The notes under the pieces were generated by a model. That model saw only the letters and a list, made by a program, of their open reading frames with translations, was not told the origin of the DNA and made no database searches. This document shows, one piece after another, positions 21,301-43,090 of a stretch of DNA of 64,000 nt. Location of the stretch: the NCBI RefSeq assembly GCF_023856365.1, contig NW_026042691.1, forward strand, positions 55,358 through 119,357, given 5' to 3'. This DNA comes from Brienomyrus brachyistius. Lineage: Eukaryota > Chordata > Actinopteri > Osteoglossiformes > Mormyridae. The stretch's first letter is position 1; each line of letters opens with the position of its first letter. The translations under genes were made by a program, and so were the position numbers.

Positions 21301-24300
21301 CTTAGAAATGGATTTCCGACTCTAGTGTTTAGGCTGAGGTCTGATTTAACAGATAGGAGGGAAATTATGACCACACACCATGTTACTTTTTAATTTAGGT
21401 AACATCATCATCCTCTTAATACGAGATTTATTCATCCATTCTCATCTGTCCCCTTGTGTGCATTTATGAAATTGATTTCATAGCTCGATGCGACAGTATT
21501 CCCGGGCTGGGGTGGGGTTTACCTGAGCTGCTCCTTCGCCTGCATCACCACGAAGTCCCAGGTGTGGTTGATCCGTTTGTGCAACATGTTGTAGCTGTCC
21601 TGCGGAGACGATGTTTAAATGCGACATTGCCAGGTCGCACGGCTGGCTGCGTTGCTGCATGGGTTCACGTTATGACTCACAGGCCGAACCCCTCCCAGGA
21701 TATCAGCTGGCAGTGTCGGATTCACAAACCCTCTTACTGATGAGAACCTAAAATGCGTTGACCCTGACGCAACATGGCGGCAAGTTGGTGGATGTCTATG
21801 TGCGATCCTACTATGTGCATAATTGGTGGGAGGTTTTCTTACACAAAAATGTTCTGAGGGCAGAAGGAAAATGATTGGTTCGGATAGATAACCAATCAGA
21901 TTGCAGAGGAGGCAGGACCAAGACATCTGATTGGTTGCTCCTGCCTCCTCTAGTTGCTCGGATCCACCTCATGTACAATCTAATTGGTTATCTCTCTGAA
22001 CCAATCATTTTTCCTTCTACCCTCATAATATTTTGTGTAAGTAAAACTCCCATGAGCATTCAGCTATCACATGATCTCATCAAGCAATGCTTCAGACCAG
22101 CGAATAAGAATAGCATTGAAATGTACATAAATAAAAATTTTCTCTTACCTTTTCATAGTCTATCAGCTGCCCTTGCTTTCTGATATTCTTCTTAGTCAAA
22201 TAAATCGCTTTAGAAGAGCAAAAGAAAGACATGGCAAGAAACTGTGTTTTTCTATTATTCTAGTAAAGGGAAGTAATGATGTAATAGGCGAGCACATGAT
22301 TAATAATTGGTAATCACCGTAATCTAGCTCGGAGGCTGGCCACTGCTGAGAGCTCCAGAAGTACGGAGTCTAGCAAAAAGGAGATGCTGTCATTTGAAAC
22401 TATTCAGAAGCAGCGTGACAAAGGTGCTTTGTGATTTAACATGTCAGGGACAAGGCGGGTGGAAGGCATTTTGCTACTTTAACTGGCATTGGTTCTCATA
22501 CATCAGTGTTTCCCAATCCGGTCCTCGGCGACACACAGATGATCCACGTTTTTGCTCCCTCCCAGCTCCCTACCAGACAGTCTACGTTTTTGCACCCTCT
22601 CAGCTCTGGAGCCCGGACCAGATTGAGAAATACTGTCCTACACGGTAATTCCGCAGTCTCTCCAACGAATAGTTTCGATATGCGTGCCCCCCCACATGGC
22701 CACCACCCTCTCGCGCTGCCCTCCATCTGAAGAAACCGTGGTTTTAGGTTACCTGGAAGCGATACGGCGTCTCGTCGGGCCCCAGGACGAGCGTCCTGGG
22801 GTCCTTTAGGGGGTAAATGTAGCCGTGCTTCACGATCAGATTCCCCACATGAAGTGCCTCTGAAAACACACAAAGTGGTCACTCATTTCCACGTAAACTA
22901 CTCAAAGCTCAAACAAATCCACTACTCGTAGCCCAGATTTAGGCATAGTAATTCTCTAAATTTTTGTCAGTGGAATACAGTAGAACACACGATAACTAGA
23001 AACTGAGTAGGCATATTATATTTTATTTTACGGTATAGCAAGTAACTGGAAAAAACGTTGACATGGTGCACAGAATAAGCCGCGGGGATGGTGCATTCCT
23101 CATCGGAACTATAATTAATTACGAGTAATTGGGACTTTCCACTTTCCGGCTGCCTCCGCGGCCATTGGCAGTCAGGCGCTCCCGGGGGTTTCAGACCGGC
23201 GCAGCAACAGCGCTGCTAGGGGGAAGCCTAGTGTTTACAGGGAGGGGTAACTGCTTACCGGGGCAACAGGTTTTTTGCCCATTCAAGTCTGTTAATGCAT
23301 CTGCCATCTACTGCCTAAAAGTCCCCTCCTTTCCATTCCGACTTCTTTTCCAATCTGGGCTGTAAATCAGGGAAATCTGCTCCCTTGCTATTTAAAACCT
23401 CATCTGCATCGCCCGGGAATTCAGGACAACAGCGTCTTGCAGAAGTGCATAATGAGGGAGACGGATAGCGATATTTCTCCAGGCATGACTGACTGCCTCT
23501 GGCTATCAGCGAAGTTTGCATCGGGACTATCAAACCGTACAGCTCAGCATGCGTAGCGGCGCGACTCGGGACTGGCCTACAGATTATTTGTACTAATAGC
23601 CTCTCAGCAGAAAGATAAATAATTCAGCAGATAAATTGACGCCAGGGGAAGAAAATCCCAAAAGCTTCAGGCGAATGGGGTGTCTATGTTATGGACAAGC
23701 TCAATTCTGACATTTATTAATTCACAGGCTCAGCAATATCAATGGAACAGAACATGCTTCTGTCAGACACGTGAATTGCATATGCTTACACATAAATGCA
23801 GCTAGGCTAATCTGTTGTATGGATGACAAATTCTATTACTTCATTTGTATTTATTATTCAAAAGACTCGTTTATTTCTGTTATTTTATTACAAAAAAAAA
23901 AAAACCTGATGACGTCTTTCGCCAGCAGGGGCGCCATCGTCGTCACGAAGGGAAAAAAACAATCGATTAACCTCACATAAGAGCACCAGGTAACGCTTCC
24001 CTACATACTTCTCGGCCCTACCTTCTTCCATGATGGAGTACTTCTGAATTAGCCACTCCACGATATCATTTCCTGGGAAGGCATAGCGAGGAAGGCATCT
24101 AGTTAGAGTCGAGAAATGCATTAAGCCGTCATAAATCAAAAACGCTGAACTCGATAAATAAATTACATAAATAAATATGAGCGCAAGGAGATCGATGACA
24201 GTCTTAATGCACAGGATTCCCGAAGACCGCCGATGTATGGGCTTTCCTGTGAAGGGCTTAAATGACCATTAGGACCCGGCCCCCGGGACACTGCACGGCC

Positions 24301-25369
24301 GGGTGTAAGACAACCCGGGCGGCATGAAAAATTATTTTTAAAAAGTAAAATATGTATCGTGCACCTGTCATCGCATGTGGAATCACTGTGATTAACAGTC
24401 TTTGATTCTTCATCTTTATCCCCATGTCGGGATCTTGCATCGCCACAATGACTTGTTCAATCTGGGATAAGAAGAATAGTCAAAATCGTGAAATCAAGGT
24501 GACGACAGACATAGTGAAAACGTTCAACCTAGTAATATAATAATTGCTTAATGTGTGATTTGATATGTAATCGTTATATTCATCATTAAATCACCGGAGA
24601 GACACACTCATATATTTAGGCATATATATAAGTAAACTACAAGGTTTTTCCTCTGACTATCTTAACTGCACGTCAAAGACGTTATCGGATATTCCCGACT
24701 ACAGACTTTCGGTTTGATCATTTATTCGCGTTATTAATTCGGCTCCTGATTACATTAAACTAAACATGCTCAGATTGTTACAACCTTTGCTTGTCGGTTA
24801 TTTTTGGGATCTTTCTGGATGGGCTCAAGGCGGGGTCTGTAAGCACAAGCAAACTGCCAGCACTTTTGTTTTACATGAAAATAGTTTGATGTCGGCCTAT
24901 TGCGTTATTGTCTGGCTATAATTTGGAGGCAATATTAAACAATAGGCCCATATATTGTAAATATACATGTTGTGTTGTTTTGTTGTTATCACAAACGTAT
25001 AGCCTGATCATAAATTTCATGGATACCTGGATGTTGTATGTTCCATTATATTTATGAATGAATGATTTATGTGAAGTCTGGCTTAGATTCGAGAATTAAT
25101 CATATAGATTAAAAAAAGTTTTCATTTAAAACTTATCTCATATAATAAAATCCTCGTCCGAACGAACATATGTCAGAATGAAAAAACATTTAAATTATTT
25201 TTGTGATGCATCAGTATCAATAGCTACAACGTCATAACAGATATAGATATAATGCGGTTCATACTTTTGAAGTTGATGCGTATCTCCCGAAAAAAATCAA
25301 CTCCAGAAGAGTCCGCGTCTGTAAATGCCTGAACTTCGGAATCGATCCTACCTTTGTTAGGCGCGGCAT
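15353..25369 (-). CDS. rgs11: regulator of G-protein signalling 11 (R7 family), complete
   Basis: R7 RGS proteins pair with G-beta-5 and speed GTP hydrolysis on Go-type alpha subunits; RGS11 does this in retinal ON-bipolar cells. Seventeen coding exons, 5' to 3': 25369-25352, 24461-24365, 24072-24022, 22859-22753, 22369-22318, 22207-22149, 21599-21523, 21187-21106, 19012-18944, 18130-18107, 17818-17757, 17057-16944, 16850-16735, 16363-16276, 16147-16009, 15925-15843, 15485-15353. The sum is 1371 nt, in frame throughout, for 456 residues; the human protein has about 467. Order: start MPRLTK, DEP domain ([37 protein letters not shown]), DHEX linker ([14 protein letters not shown]), linker with EQGPERR, GGL domain ([10 protein letters not shown] to NPWITDD), then the RGS domain ([54 protein letters not shown]). 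The short tail near [12 protein letters not shown] resembles RGS11 rather than long-tailed RGS9. The intron after the exon ending at 16009 starts with AT instead of GT. Confidence 0.93.
16486..16640 (-). mobile_element. tRNA-derived SINE in RGS11 intron
   Basis: Read on the minus strand, it has a tRNA-like head (GTGACTCAGCAGATTGGG), a B-box-like phrase (GCTCAAATCCC), the tail phrase GGGACTGACTGACCCTG and a 3' A-run. Another copy of the same family is at 30512-30655. Confidence 0.7.
17226..17382 (-). mobile_element. tRNA-derived SINE fragment in RGS11 intron
   Basis: Read on the minus strand, it has GGTCGCCGGTTCAAGCC near its start, then TGGGTCCTTGAACAAGGCCC and CTTAACCCCCAGGTTCC. This is the body of a common fish SINE; a longer copy of the same family is at 55870-56095. 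Confidence 0.6.
18192..18442. mobile_element. foldback MITE, copy A, in RGS11 intron
   Basis: A 251-bp element whose two halves are inverted copies over about 80 bp. The left end reads TGGGAGTTTTAC and then AAAAATGTTCTGAGGGC. The right end reads GCCCTCAGAACATTTTTGTG and then GTAAAACTCCCA. Inside each half lies ATTGGTTCAGAGAGATAACC or its complement, giving several CCAAT boxes. No transposase frame is present. A second copy is at 21827-22051, and the left half of a third, C, precedes the satellite at 35413. Confidence 0.8.
19906..20075 (+). mobile_element. tRNA-derived SINE in RGS11 intron
   Basis: The head is GTGTGGCTGAGCGGGTTGGC (A-box-like), with the B-box-like phrase GGTTGCCGGTTTAAATCCC. 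The body AGAGTGACATCACCACTGGA and then CTAAACCCCCAACTGCTCTA is shared with the copies at 29658 and 30692. It resembles a tRNA but lacks a proper acceptor stem, so it is not a tRNA gene. Confidence 0.75.
20785..20940 (-). mobile_element. tRNA-derived SINE in RGS11 intron
   Basis: On the minus strand the head is GGGGCAGAGTGGTGGCTCTG and the B-box-like phrase is GGTTGTTGGTTCAAATCC. The body continues with GTTGGGCCTTTCAGCAAGGG. Confidence 0.7.
21827..22051. mobile_element. foldback MITE, copy B, in RGS11 intron
   Basis: Second copy of the element at 18192. The left half has ACAAAAATGTTCTGAGGGCA and GATTGGTTCGGATAGATAAC; the right half has GTTATCTCTCTGAACCAATC and ends GTAAAACTCCC. The left-half phrase GATTGGTTCGGATAG differs at one base from the corresponding part of the 29-bp satellite unit at 35413-38755. 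Confidence 0.8.
22505..22638. mobile_element. hAT-type MITE in RGS11 intron
   Basis: It starts CAGTGTTTCCCAATCCGG and ends CAGATTGAGAAATACTG, imperfect inverted ends of a common fish hAT MITE with internal CACGTTTTTGCTCCCTCC. The flanking octamers TCATACAT and TCCTACAC agree at six of eight positions, consistent with a decayed 8-bp target duplication. A related copy is at 32363-32541. Confidence 0.6.
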
Positions 25370-25937
25370 CTGTGTCTTGCAGCTGTTCCCTTGGATAAAG
25401 ATGTTAATTGTCATGCTTACAGCATCTCGATCTCCGGCGTTTGTGAAGTTGGGATTGATGCTGTCCTGTGTTTTTTTTTTCCTTCCACACTTAAGCTCTG
25501 CTTGTTACTGCCCCATAGCGGAGCGCAAGTGAAACGGACTACCGGAGATTTGCACTGTTTTTCTGTTAGTGTGTATAATCAAAATATGACTCAGTTTGGC
25601 CAGTTAGAAAAATATGATAATAGAAAAGTATTCTTTTCCTCTCACTTTTTTTTCTTGATTTAATTACCGACTTCACGTACTTACACTGTGTCCCGTTGCA
25701 CGATGTAATATTGCGAAACTATGATTTTGTGGCAGTGTTTTGTAAAGGAATTTTCCGTTTAATCATCGTCTTAGTATAAAGCTATATGGTTGTTCTGGTA
25801 TCAGTGGACGTACATTATGTATTTTTTCTTCTCTTGAGCACCATGGTCATGACATGAAGCTCAGTCATTGATTACTCGCAAATGTTAGTAGTCATCCGCT
25901 GTTTATCTTGAAGATGTAAAAGTAGTGCGCGTACATC

Positions 25938-26009
25938 TCCTCGTTAGTATAGTGGTGAGTATCCCCGCCTGTCACGCGGGAGACCGGGGTTCGATTCCCC
26001 GACGGGGAG
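25938..26009 (+). tRNA. tRNA-Asp (anticodon GUC)
   Basis: A complete 72-nt cloverleaf. The acceptor stem pairs TCCTCGT with ACGGGGA, with one G-T pair. The D arm holds TAGTATAGTGG as the A box. The anticodon GTC is at 25971-25973 in the loop CTGTCAC, and the T arm holds the B box GGTTCGATTCC at 25988-25998. The sequence matches the eukaryotic tRNA-Asp pattern, has no intron and no 3' CCA. A T5 run at 26020-26024 is the RNA polymerase III terminator. It lies between the divergent starts of RGS11 and U2AF2. Confidence 0.97.
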
Positions 26010-26019
26010 AGTCTGCATC

Positions 26020-26024
26020 TTTTT
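26020..26024 (+). terminator. RNA polymerase III terminator of tRNA-Asp
   Basis: A run of five T residues begins 11 bp after the tRNA 3' end. Confidence 0.8.
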
Positions 26025-26568
26025 GCCTCGGTCTCAAAAGGCACCAAGCTAGAACCGGCCCCGTGTTAGTGGAAACGGGGCTTGTGACTTGTACTCATGC
26101 ATAATATTCTGCGGGTCGCTCAGCAGCGCAGCATATGAAACTAGACTCGGATTGTAAGTGTGTGGTTTTGATAATTGATGTATGGATGGATGGATCCTTA
26201 ATAAGAGATATAAACAATAAGGTCCAGTCGCCAACTAATCATGTAAAATACGTCATAAACTCATGGTTGTTAAACCCAGAATAAAAATGAAGACGTATAA
26301 CTAGGAAAGTCAACTTGCACATTTCAATTTTGGTTCGATATAATCACGTTGTCCTTAACCCTCCAGTGCAGGAGGGGACGGTAATGCGCATCGAATGTTT
26401 CCGAACCTGTGTGTGATACAACCGAGGAAGAGCCGATGACTTCGGGGGAGGAGGGGCAGGCGACTCGGAAGAAAAAGCAGCAGAACCCAATGCAGCCTGT
26501 AGCCCATTCAAAGGCCTACTGTTGGACCTCTGCTTATTTTGCAATACGTCTTTAGTACGGACTGAAAA

Positions 26569-37391
<10,823 letters not shown>

Positions 37392-37396
37392 CCAAT

Positions 37397-38755
37397 CAGA
37401 TTGTCCGTCGCCTATCTGAACCAATCAGATTGTCCGTCGCCTATCTGAGCCAATCAGATTGTCCGTCGCCTATCTGAGCCAATCAGATTGTCCGTCGCCT
37501 ATCTGAGCCAATCAGATTGTCCGTCGCCTATCTGAGCCAATCAGATTGTCCGTCGCCTATCTGAGCCAATCAGATTGTCCGTCGCCTATCTGAGCCAATC
37601 AGATTGTCCGTCGCCTATCTGAGCCAATCAGATCGTCCGTCGCCTATCTGAACCAATCAGATCGTCCGTCGCCTATCTGAACCAATCAGATCGTCCGTCG
37701 CCTATCTGAGCCAATCAGATCGTCCGTCGCCTATCTGAGCCAATCAGATCGTCCGTCGCCTATCTGAGCCAATCAGATCGTCCGTCGCCTATCTGAGCCA
37801 ATCAGATCGTCCGTCGCCTATCTGAGCCAATCAGATCGTCCGTCGCCTATCTGAGCCAATCAGATCGTCCGTCGCCTATCTGAACCAATCAGATCGTCCG
37901 TCGCCTATCTGAACCAATCAGATTGTCCGTCGCCTATCTGAACCAATCAGATTGTCCGTCGCCTATCTGAACCAATCAGATTGTCCGTCGCCTATCTGAA
38001 CCAATCAGATTGTCCGTCGCCTATCTGAGCCAATCAGATTGTCCGTCGCCTATCTGAGCCAATCAGATTGTCCGTCGCCTATCTGAGCCAATCAGATTGT
38101 CCGTCGCCTATCTGAGCCAATCAGATTGTCCGTCGCCTATCTGAGCCAATCAGATTGTCCGTCGCCTATCTGAGCCAATCAGATTGTCCGTCGCCTATCT
38201 GAGCCAATCAGATTGTCCGTCGCCTATCTGAGCCAATCAGATTGTCCGTCGCCTATCTGAGCCAATCAGATTGTCCGTCGCCTATCTGAGCCAATCAGAT
38301 TGTCCGTCGCCTATCTGAGCCAATCAGATTGTCCGTCGCCTATCTGAGCCAATCAGATTGTCCGTCGCCTATCTGAGCCAATCAGATTGTCCGTCGCCTA
38401 TCTGAGCCAATCAGATTGTCCGTCGCCTATCTGAGCCAATCAGATTGTCCGTCGCCTATCTGAGCCAATCAGATTGTCCGTCGCCTATCTGAGCCAGATT
38501 GTCCGTCGCCTATCTGAGCCAATCAGATTGTCCGTCGCCTATCTGAGCCAATCAGATTGTCCGTCGCCTATCTGAGCCAATCAGATTGTCCGTCGCCTAT
38601 CTGAGCCAATCAGATTGTCCGTCGCCTATCTGAGCCAATCAGATTGTCCGTCGCCTATCTGAGCCAATCAGATTGTCCGTCGCCTATCTGAGCCAATCAG
38701 ATTGTCCGTCGCCTATCTGAGCCAATCAGATTGTCCGTCGCCTATCTGAACCAAT
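37397..38755 (-). repeat. 29-bp satellite, inverted arm (~47 units)
   Basis: The same unit in reverse orientation, starting CAGATTGTCCG and repeating TCGCCTATCTGAGCCAATCA. Unit variants come in blocks. One opening unit has GAACC and the next several have GAGCC. A block between about 37629 and 37915 has GATCGTCCG in place of GATTGTCCG, and a short GAACC block follows before GAGCC resumes. One unit near 38494 lacks four bases (25 bp). The arm stops at CTGAACCAAT. Confidence 0.98.
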
Positions 38756-40060
38756 TTTTTGTGTTTGTGAAAACGGGTCTTTAATCGGGGAAACGGAGCG
38801 GGTAGAGCAGGACGGAACGCAGGCATTGACAAACTACAATGACGGACAGGGCAAACAGGTAAGACCAGGACTTAAAATAGGTCATGACTAATCAAAGTAA
38901 TCGGGCAAAGCAGGAGACGATCAGGGAAGCACACGTGGGTAATCAGGGGGCGTGGCACACACGAGGAGCGGACAAGCCGGGCATATATGTATATCTATAT
39001 AAAACCTCATTAATGAGGGACAGGGAACAGAACGGACAGACAGAACTGGCACAGGGGAAGGAGCCAGGACAAGACTTGACATAAGACAGGAAAGGCAGAG
39101 AAACAGATCAGAAAGGGGGACACGGAGGGAACAGGCAGGACAAAAGGACCGGGAGTGAACGAAGGGAACATCGGGGAAAGAGGAGCAGAAGCCAGAGGGA
39201 CGAGGGACAAAGAGAGGAGGGACAGAGACAGGAGGAACAAAGCGAGGGGGAGCAGAGGCAGGAGGGACAAAGACGGGAGGCCAGGGAGAGAAGGAGGGGG
39301 AACCAAGAGGAGCCCGAGGGAGACCCAGCGGGCGACGGGAGGCAGCCGGAAGGGCTGCAGGCGGCCGGGAGGCCGGAGCCGGAGGGGCCGAGGAGATGGG
39401 GTGAGGGACAGACGCAGGGACGAAGGAGGGAGTCGGAGGGGAGACCAGGGAAGGGGACGAAGGAGCTGGAAGGGACCCTGGCGAGGGCAAGGAGAGAGGG
39501 GGAGCCGCAGCAGACGGCGACGTCCTCCGACACGCCAGAGCGGGAGGACCAGCAGGCGAATGAGGAGCCGCCGTCGGGGGGCCCGCAGGCAACCGATAAG
39601 ACGCCGGAGGAGGGACCGAGGCAGGGCGACGAGGCCGCGGAGGGGGACCCGCAGACGACAGCCGACCCGGAGGGCCAGGACCCGCAGGCGCCGACCAAGC
39701 CCTAGCGCCGGCGAGGGAGGGCGAGCCAGGGGGCTGGGCGGGTGGGACCCCAGCCGTGCGTCTGTGTCCTCTCCCCTTATGGGACACAGACATAAGGACC
39801 CGTGGCCGGGGTCGGGCTCGTCGGGGTGAGGGTACCAGAGTCACAGGGGGAGAAGGGACTGGAGTGGGGCCAGGGACTGGAGCTGCAGGCTGCAGAGGGG
39901 GCGCCTGCCCGGGAGCTGCAGGCAGGGAAAGCGCCTCGGACGTGGGCGCGGTAGCTGCAGGCAGCGGAGACGGCTGCTCGGGCTCTGGGGCCGCAGGGGG
40001 CACTTATTTTATTATATAAAATAAGTGTCACACAACCGGGGTGACATGCCTTGCCTGCTT
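38756..40060 (-). mobile_element. LTR-type retroelement copy with long proline-rich frame
   Basis: The plus strand is strongly purine-rich. The minus strand has a frame at 40003-38921 (about 360 codons) made of Pro, Ala and Ser blocks (PPAAPEPEQPSPLPAA, then VPGPTPVPSPP). It ends CATPPDYPRVLP at the stop. A second copy at 59106-59640 has the same end and similar proline blocks in the same frame. Downstream on the minus strand come phrases of an LTR-like region (CCCTGATTACCCACGTGTGC, then ATTAAA). The proline frame is probably part of the element, not a host gene. At the other edge, 40031 onward matches the TGTCACACAACC phrase of the array at 1380-3740. Confidence 0.55.
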
Positions 40061-40067
40061 GTGGGAT

Positions 40068-40495
40068 GAGGAAGACTCAGGGACTGGAAATGGGATTAAA
40101 ACTGAAGATGTGCTCATTCCTTTGTGTATTTACAAATTTTCCTTCCGTCAGACATGAGGAGTTTGCTGCTATATTTGGCACTAATAGAGATTCTGATGCT
40201 GCTATTTTTATTGTCTATTAGTTTGTTATTATTTACAAGTTCTGTTGTGTTTTTGCATTTTTCTCTTCTGGTTAATTAACTGCTGTCTGATTGCTGTGAA
40301 GTATGAGTGTGGTGAGTAAGACTCAGGGACTGGAAGTGGGATTACAACTGAAGATAACATGCTTATTCCTTTTTGTATTGTTTACAAATTTCCTTCCGTC
40401 AAACATGAGGAGTTTGCTGCTATATTGTGCACTAACAGAGATTCTGATGCTGCTATTTTTATTGTTTATAAATGTGTTATTGTTTCCAAGTTGAG
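40068..40495. repeat. two-copy direct duplication (~175 bp each)
   Basis: The segment at about 40070-40246 is repeated at about 40318-40492. Shared phrases include GACTCAGGGACTGGAA, CTTCCGTCA, CATGAGGAGTTTGCTGCTAT and GAGATTCTGATGCTGCTATT. The copies differ by scattered substitutions and small indels. Their function is unknown. Confidence 0.85.
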
Positions 40496-40589
40496 TATTC
40501 AATAAATGCTAAATTGAGAAATTTTGTGTATCGTTTGTTATTATTAGTGTGATATTTTACCATGCAAATAGAGGGGAAAACGTCCAATT

Positions 40590-40690
40590 ATCGGCCAAAA
40601 AAAATCAGCAGCATATATCGGCCATCGCCTGACCCTGACTCCTAAATATCGGCATCGGCTATTGAAAAACCCATATCGGTCGACCTCTAG
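40590..40690. mobile_element. DNA-transposon MITE end
   Basis: CCTAAATATCGGCATCGGCT, then AAAACCCATATCGGTCGACC and TCTAG, is a widely dispersed vertebrate MITE terminus. Only one end is visible, so the copy is truncated. Confidence 0.45.
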
Positions 40691-40728
40691 TAACAGTACA
40701 TTCTGTCCAATTCATCCATCGAGTTAAG

Positions 40729-40995
40729 TCACACACCCACTTGAGGGGGCACTCCGGCAGACGTGAGGATGGGGATGTTCTTTCCGCTATAACATCCACT
40801 GCAGAAGTACATCTCGCTCCTGTTCACAGGGCTTACTTCAATGATGAAGCAGGGCTGGTTGTCTGGACAAGTGAAGTTGTCCTGCTGCTGGGTCTCGGTG
40901 CCGTTTTTCCACCTAAGCTTGAAGGTGGAAATGTGTTCCAACTTGGTCCCTGGGACTGCAGCATAGCCAAACATCGCGAGCAGCGTCGGCCACAC
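40729..40995 (-). CDS. unidentified exon-like frame, possible secreted or membrane protein
   Basis: I do not recognise the family. The frame reads a hydrophobic start (PTLLAMFGYAAVPG) and then a region with N-glycosylation sites (NGTE, NFTC, NRSE) and five cysteines (FTCPDNQPCF, YFCSGCYSG), stopping after AGVPPQVGV. No ATG starts the hydrophobic run cleanly: the in-frame ATG at AMFGYAA lies inside it, and an in-frame stop lies upstream. A splice acceptor (CTGCAG at GYAA) and a donor (CAA|GTGGGT at 40741) are possible, so this may be an internal or terminal exon. It lies downstream of the chemerin-like exons on the same strand, but phase does not link it simply to them. Another reading frame from the same acceptor gives 40 codons to a stop. 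Confidence 0.3.
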   Translation of the reverse strand: MWPTLLAMFGYAAVPGTKLEHISTFKLRWKNGTETQQQDNFTCPDNQPCFIIEVSPVNRSEMYFCSGCYSGKNIPILTSAGVPPQVGV

Positions 40996-41049
40996 CCACC
41001 ACCAGAACCATCACACCGTCCTATACACATAAAGAAGAACTAAAACATA

Positions 41050-42730
41050 GAGTGTTGTGACAATCTATGCGTTAATGTTTGGCAGCATAGGTGATTCGTT
41101 AAAATTATACCGAAGAATGGAAAATGTGATATTTAGAATATTTTTTGCCATTTAGTAGCTAATTTAAGCACTTACCCAATGCCTCAATTTGTTTTAGGTC
41201 AGTAATGTCTGAGCCAAAAGAATGAATGTATGAATTTAATACAATTCACCCACTCCCACCCACACACAAATCTGAAATTCAATTTATTAAGACACTTCTT
41301 AAACATTAGTGCATTAACAAAAAAGGAAAATCTTAAGAGATTCAGTAGGATTTTCTATGTTAGACTTAAGTTAATAGTTCAATAGTTTTTATATATTTCA
41401 GTATACCAATTTGACTTTAATGTTGAAACAGATGCTAAAACATGGAATAATTTCATAACTAGAGAAACATGTTATTCACAAACACTAGCAAAGGTAGCTT
41501 ATAGTTAAACTTACTTAAGTCAGCAAGTCAGGCTACAGTGTGTAAGAATTGTCGTAAACGATAATTTGTCTCAGTCTTACATGACAGAATAAGTAAACAG
41601 AAAATATAAAATGGCTGAAACAGCATCATTAACGCCAGCTACAGTAGAGGCGCAGAAAAGGTGTCATGACTGAAGTATTCCCAAACTTTGGAAGACCGCA
41701 TGCGAGCCTTTTTTGCCGCGTGTTTCTCCAGAGGCTCCGGAGCTCCGCTGGTTGACGCAGCCAAGTTGGCTCATGTGCAGGGGGACAAGCGGCAAATTTC
41801 TTTTTTGCAGGGTGGTAGGTGATGTCTCATTAATATTTCTGAGAGAAGTGCTACATGATTGGCCAGTGCATGCCTTACAAAATGGTGCGGCACTGCATCC
41901 AAGCCTGCGGCACTCAGAGTCACAAATACAGTGGAAACCATTTGTAGTAATTACGTCTGTCTGGCTGATTTCCAACTAATTGATATTTGTATATTTATTA
42001 CATGAATATAAGGTAATATAAGGTAATAGAAGAGGTATTTAATGGTTTTCCGTCTGAGGAATTTGCAAAAAACTGCAGTGCATGATGGGTCGGATCTAAA
42101 GGCTGCCTAACGTCCTCATCTGTAGGACGACTTACATCAAGACTAGGAAGGTGCATAATGTTCATGCCTGGTTGCGTTTGTTGGTCCAGAAAGTAATTCA
42201 ATTTCGCCATGTAGGTTACGTTCTTAAAAACTGCTTGGAATATAGCCCGATTATATGCTGTGGGCCTTTTAATTTCTTTGTTTACCAGGTAGGCTACCTT
42301 CTTTAAACTGCGTTTTGTTAGACTACATATTTAGGGAGGTCTTTATAAATTTATTGTAGTCTTTATAAATATGTACATAGTTTAGCCTAACCCAGCCACT
42401 TAAGGGAGCAAGCCAGCTCAACTAGGTGTCGGTCCCAAGCCCGGATTAATGAGGAGGGTTGGCGTCAAGAAATAAAGAGACTGTATCTTCACTGCATGAC
42501 TGATGTCAAAATGTGTGAAATATGTGGTTGTATAAATAAATTCATTAAAGTAGGTTAATGATTCTGTGCTGTCTAAATTGTATAGAAAATTTCTACATAT
42601 AGCCAAACAAATCTCCTCCTGTTTGAAAAGGCATAGAAAAAGCAATTTAGCCACTAAAACTTTACAGTTTTTGTGAGGGACAGTCGAATTCTCTCGTTAA
42701 GTTTTTTGTGATCCTGCACCTACACTTTGC
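41050..42730. other. no gene recognised
   Basis: AT-rich sequence, probably intron of the minus-strand chemerin-like gene. The 103-codon minus frame at 41664-41975 shows no family motif, and no repeat was identified. Confidence 0.35.
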
Positions 42731-42734
42731 CGGC

Positions 42735-42860
42735 CCCAGGAGGATGGGCTCCCCCTTTGAGTTTGGTCCCTCCCAAGGTTTCTTCCTTCTTGGGAGTTTT
42801 TCCATGCTATCGGCGCCTATGGCTTACTCACTGGGGGCTTTGGGTGGGCATGATATAAAG
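42735..42860. repeat. dispersed fish repeat, copy 1
   Basis: AGGATGGGCTCCCCCTTTGA, then CCTCCCAAGGTTTCTTCCTT and CTCACTGGGGGCTTTGGGTG. The same phrases, more diverged, occur at 51773-51960. This is a common interspersed repeat tail of fish genomes whose class I cannot name with certainty. Confidence 0.55.
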
Positions 42861-43090
42861 CAAAGCATTTTCCCTTCCAGTTTCCTCCTCTGGTCCACAT
42901 TGCAGGACCATCAGCCATCAGAAACAGCCCAGACAGTCTCCTTCAGCTTCTTTAGTGTCCTTGGAAGCCAAGGCAGTTTTAGATCTGAGAGGAGGTTTAT
43001 CAGAAGGACACATATTACGTCGTTTGTCCTGAAATGTAACATGGGGAGGAAAAGTTAAGCGGTTTAGTCAGATTGGAGTCGTTTATTCAG

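Noticed and set aside
38921..40003. 360-codon proline-rich frame as a host gene
   Set aside because: A second, diverged copy sits beside an LTR at 59106-59640, so it belongs to a repeat family. The length is aided by strong strand bias, which removes stops.
41664..41975. 103-codon cysteine-containing minus frame
   Set aside because: The cysteine spacing fits no family I know, and it has no splice or start context. I treat it as chance.
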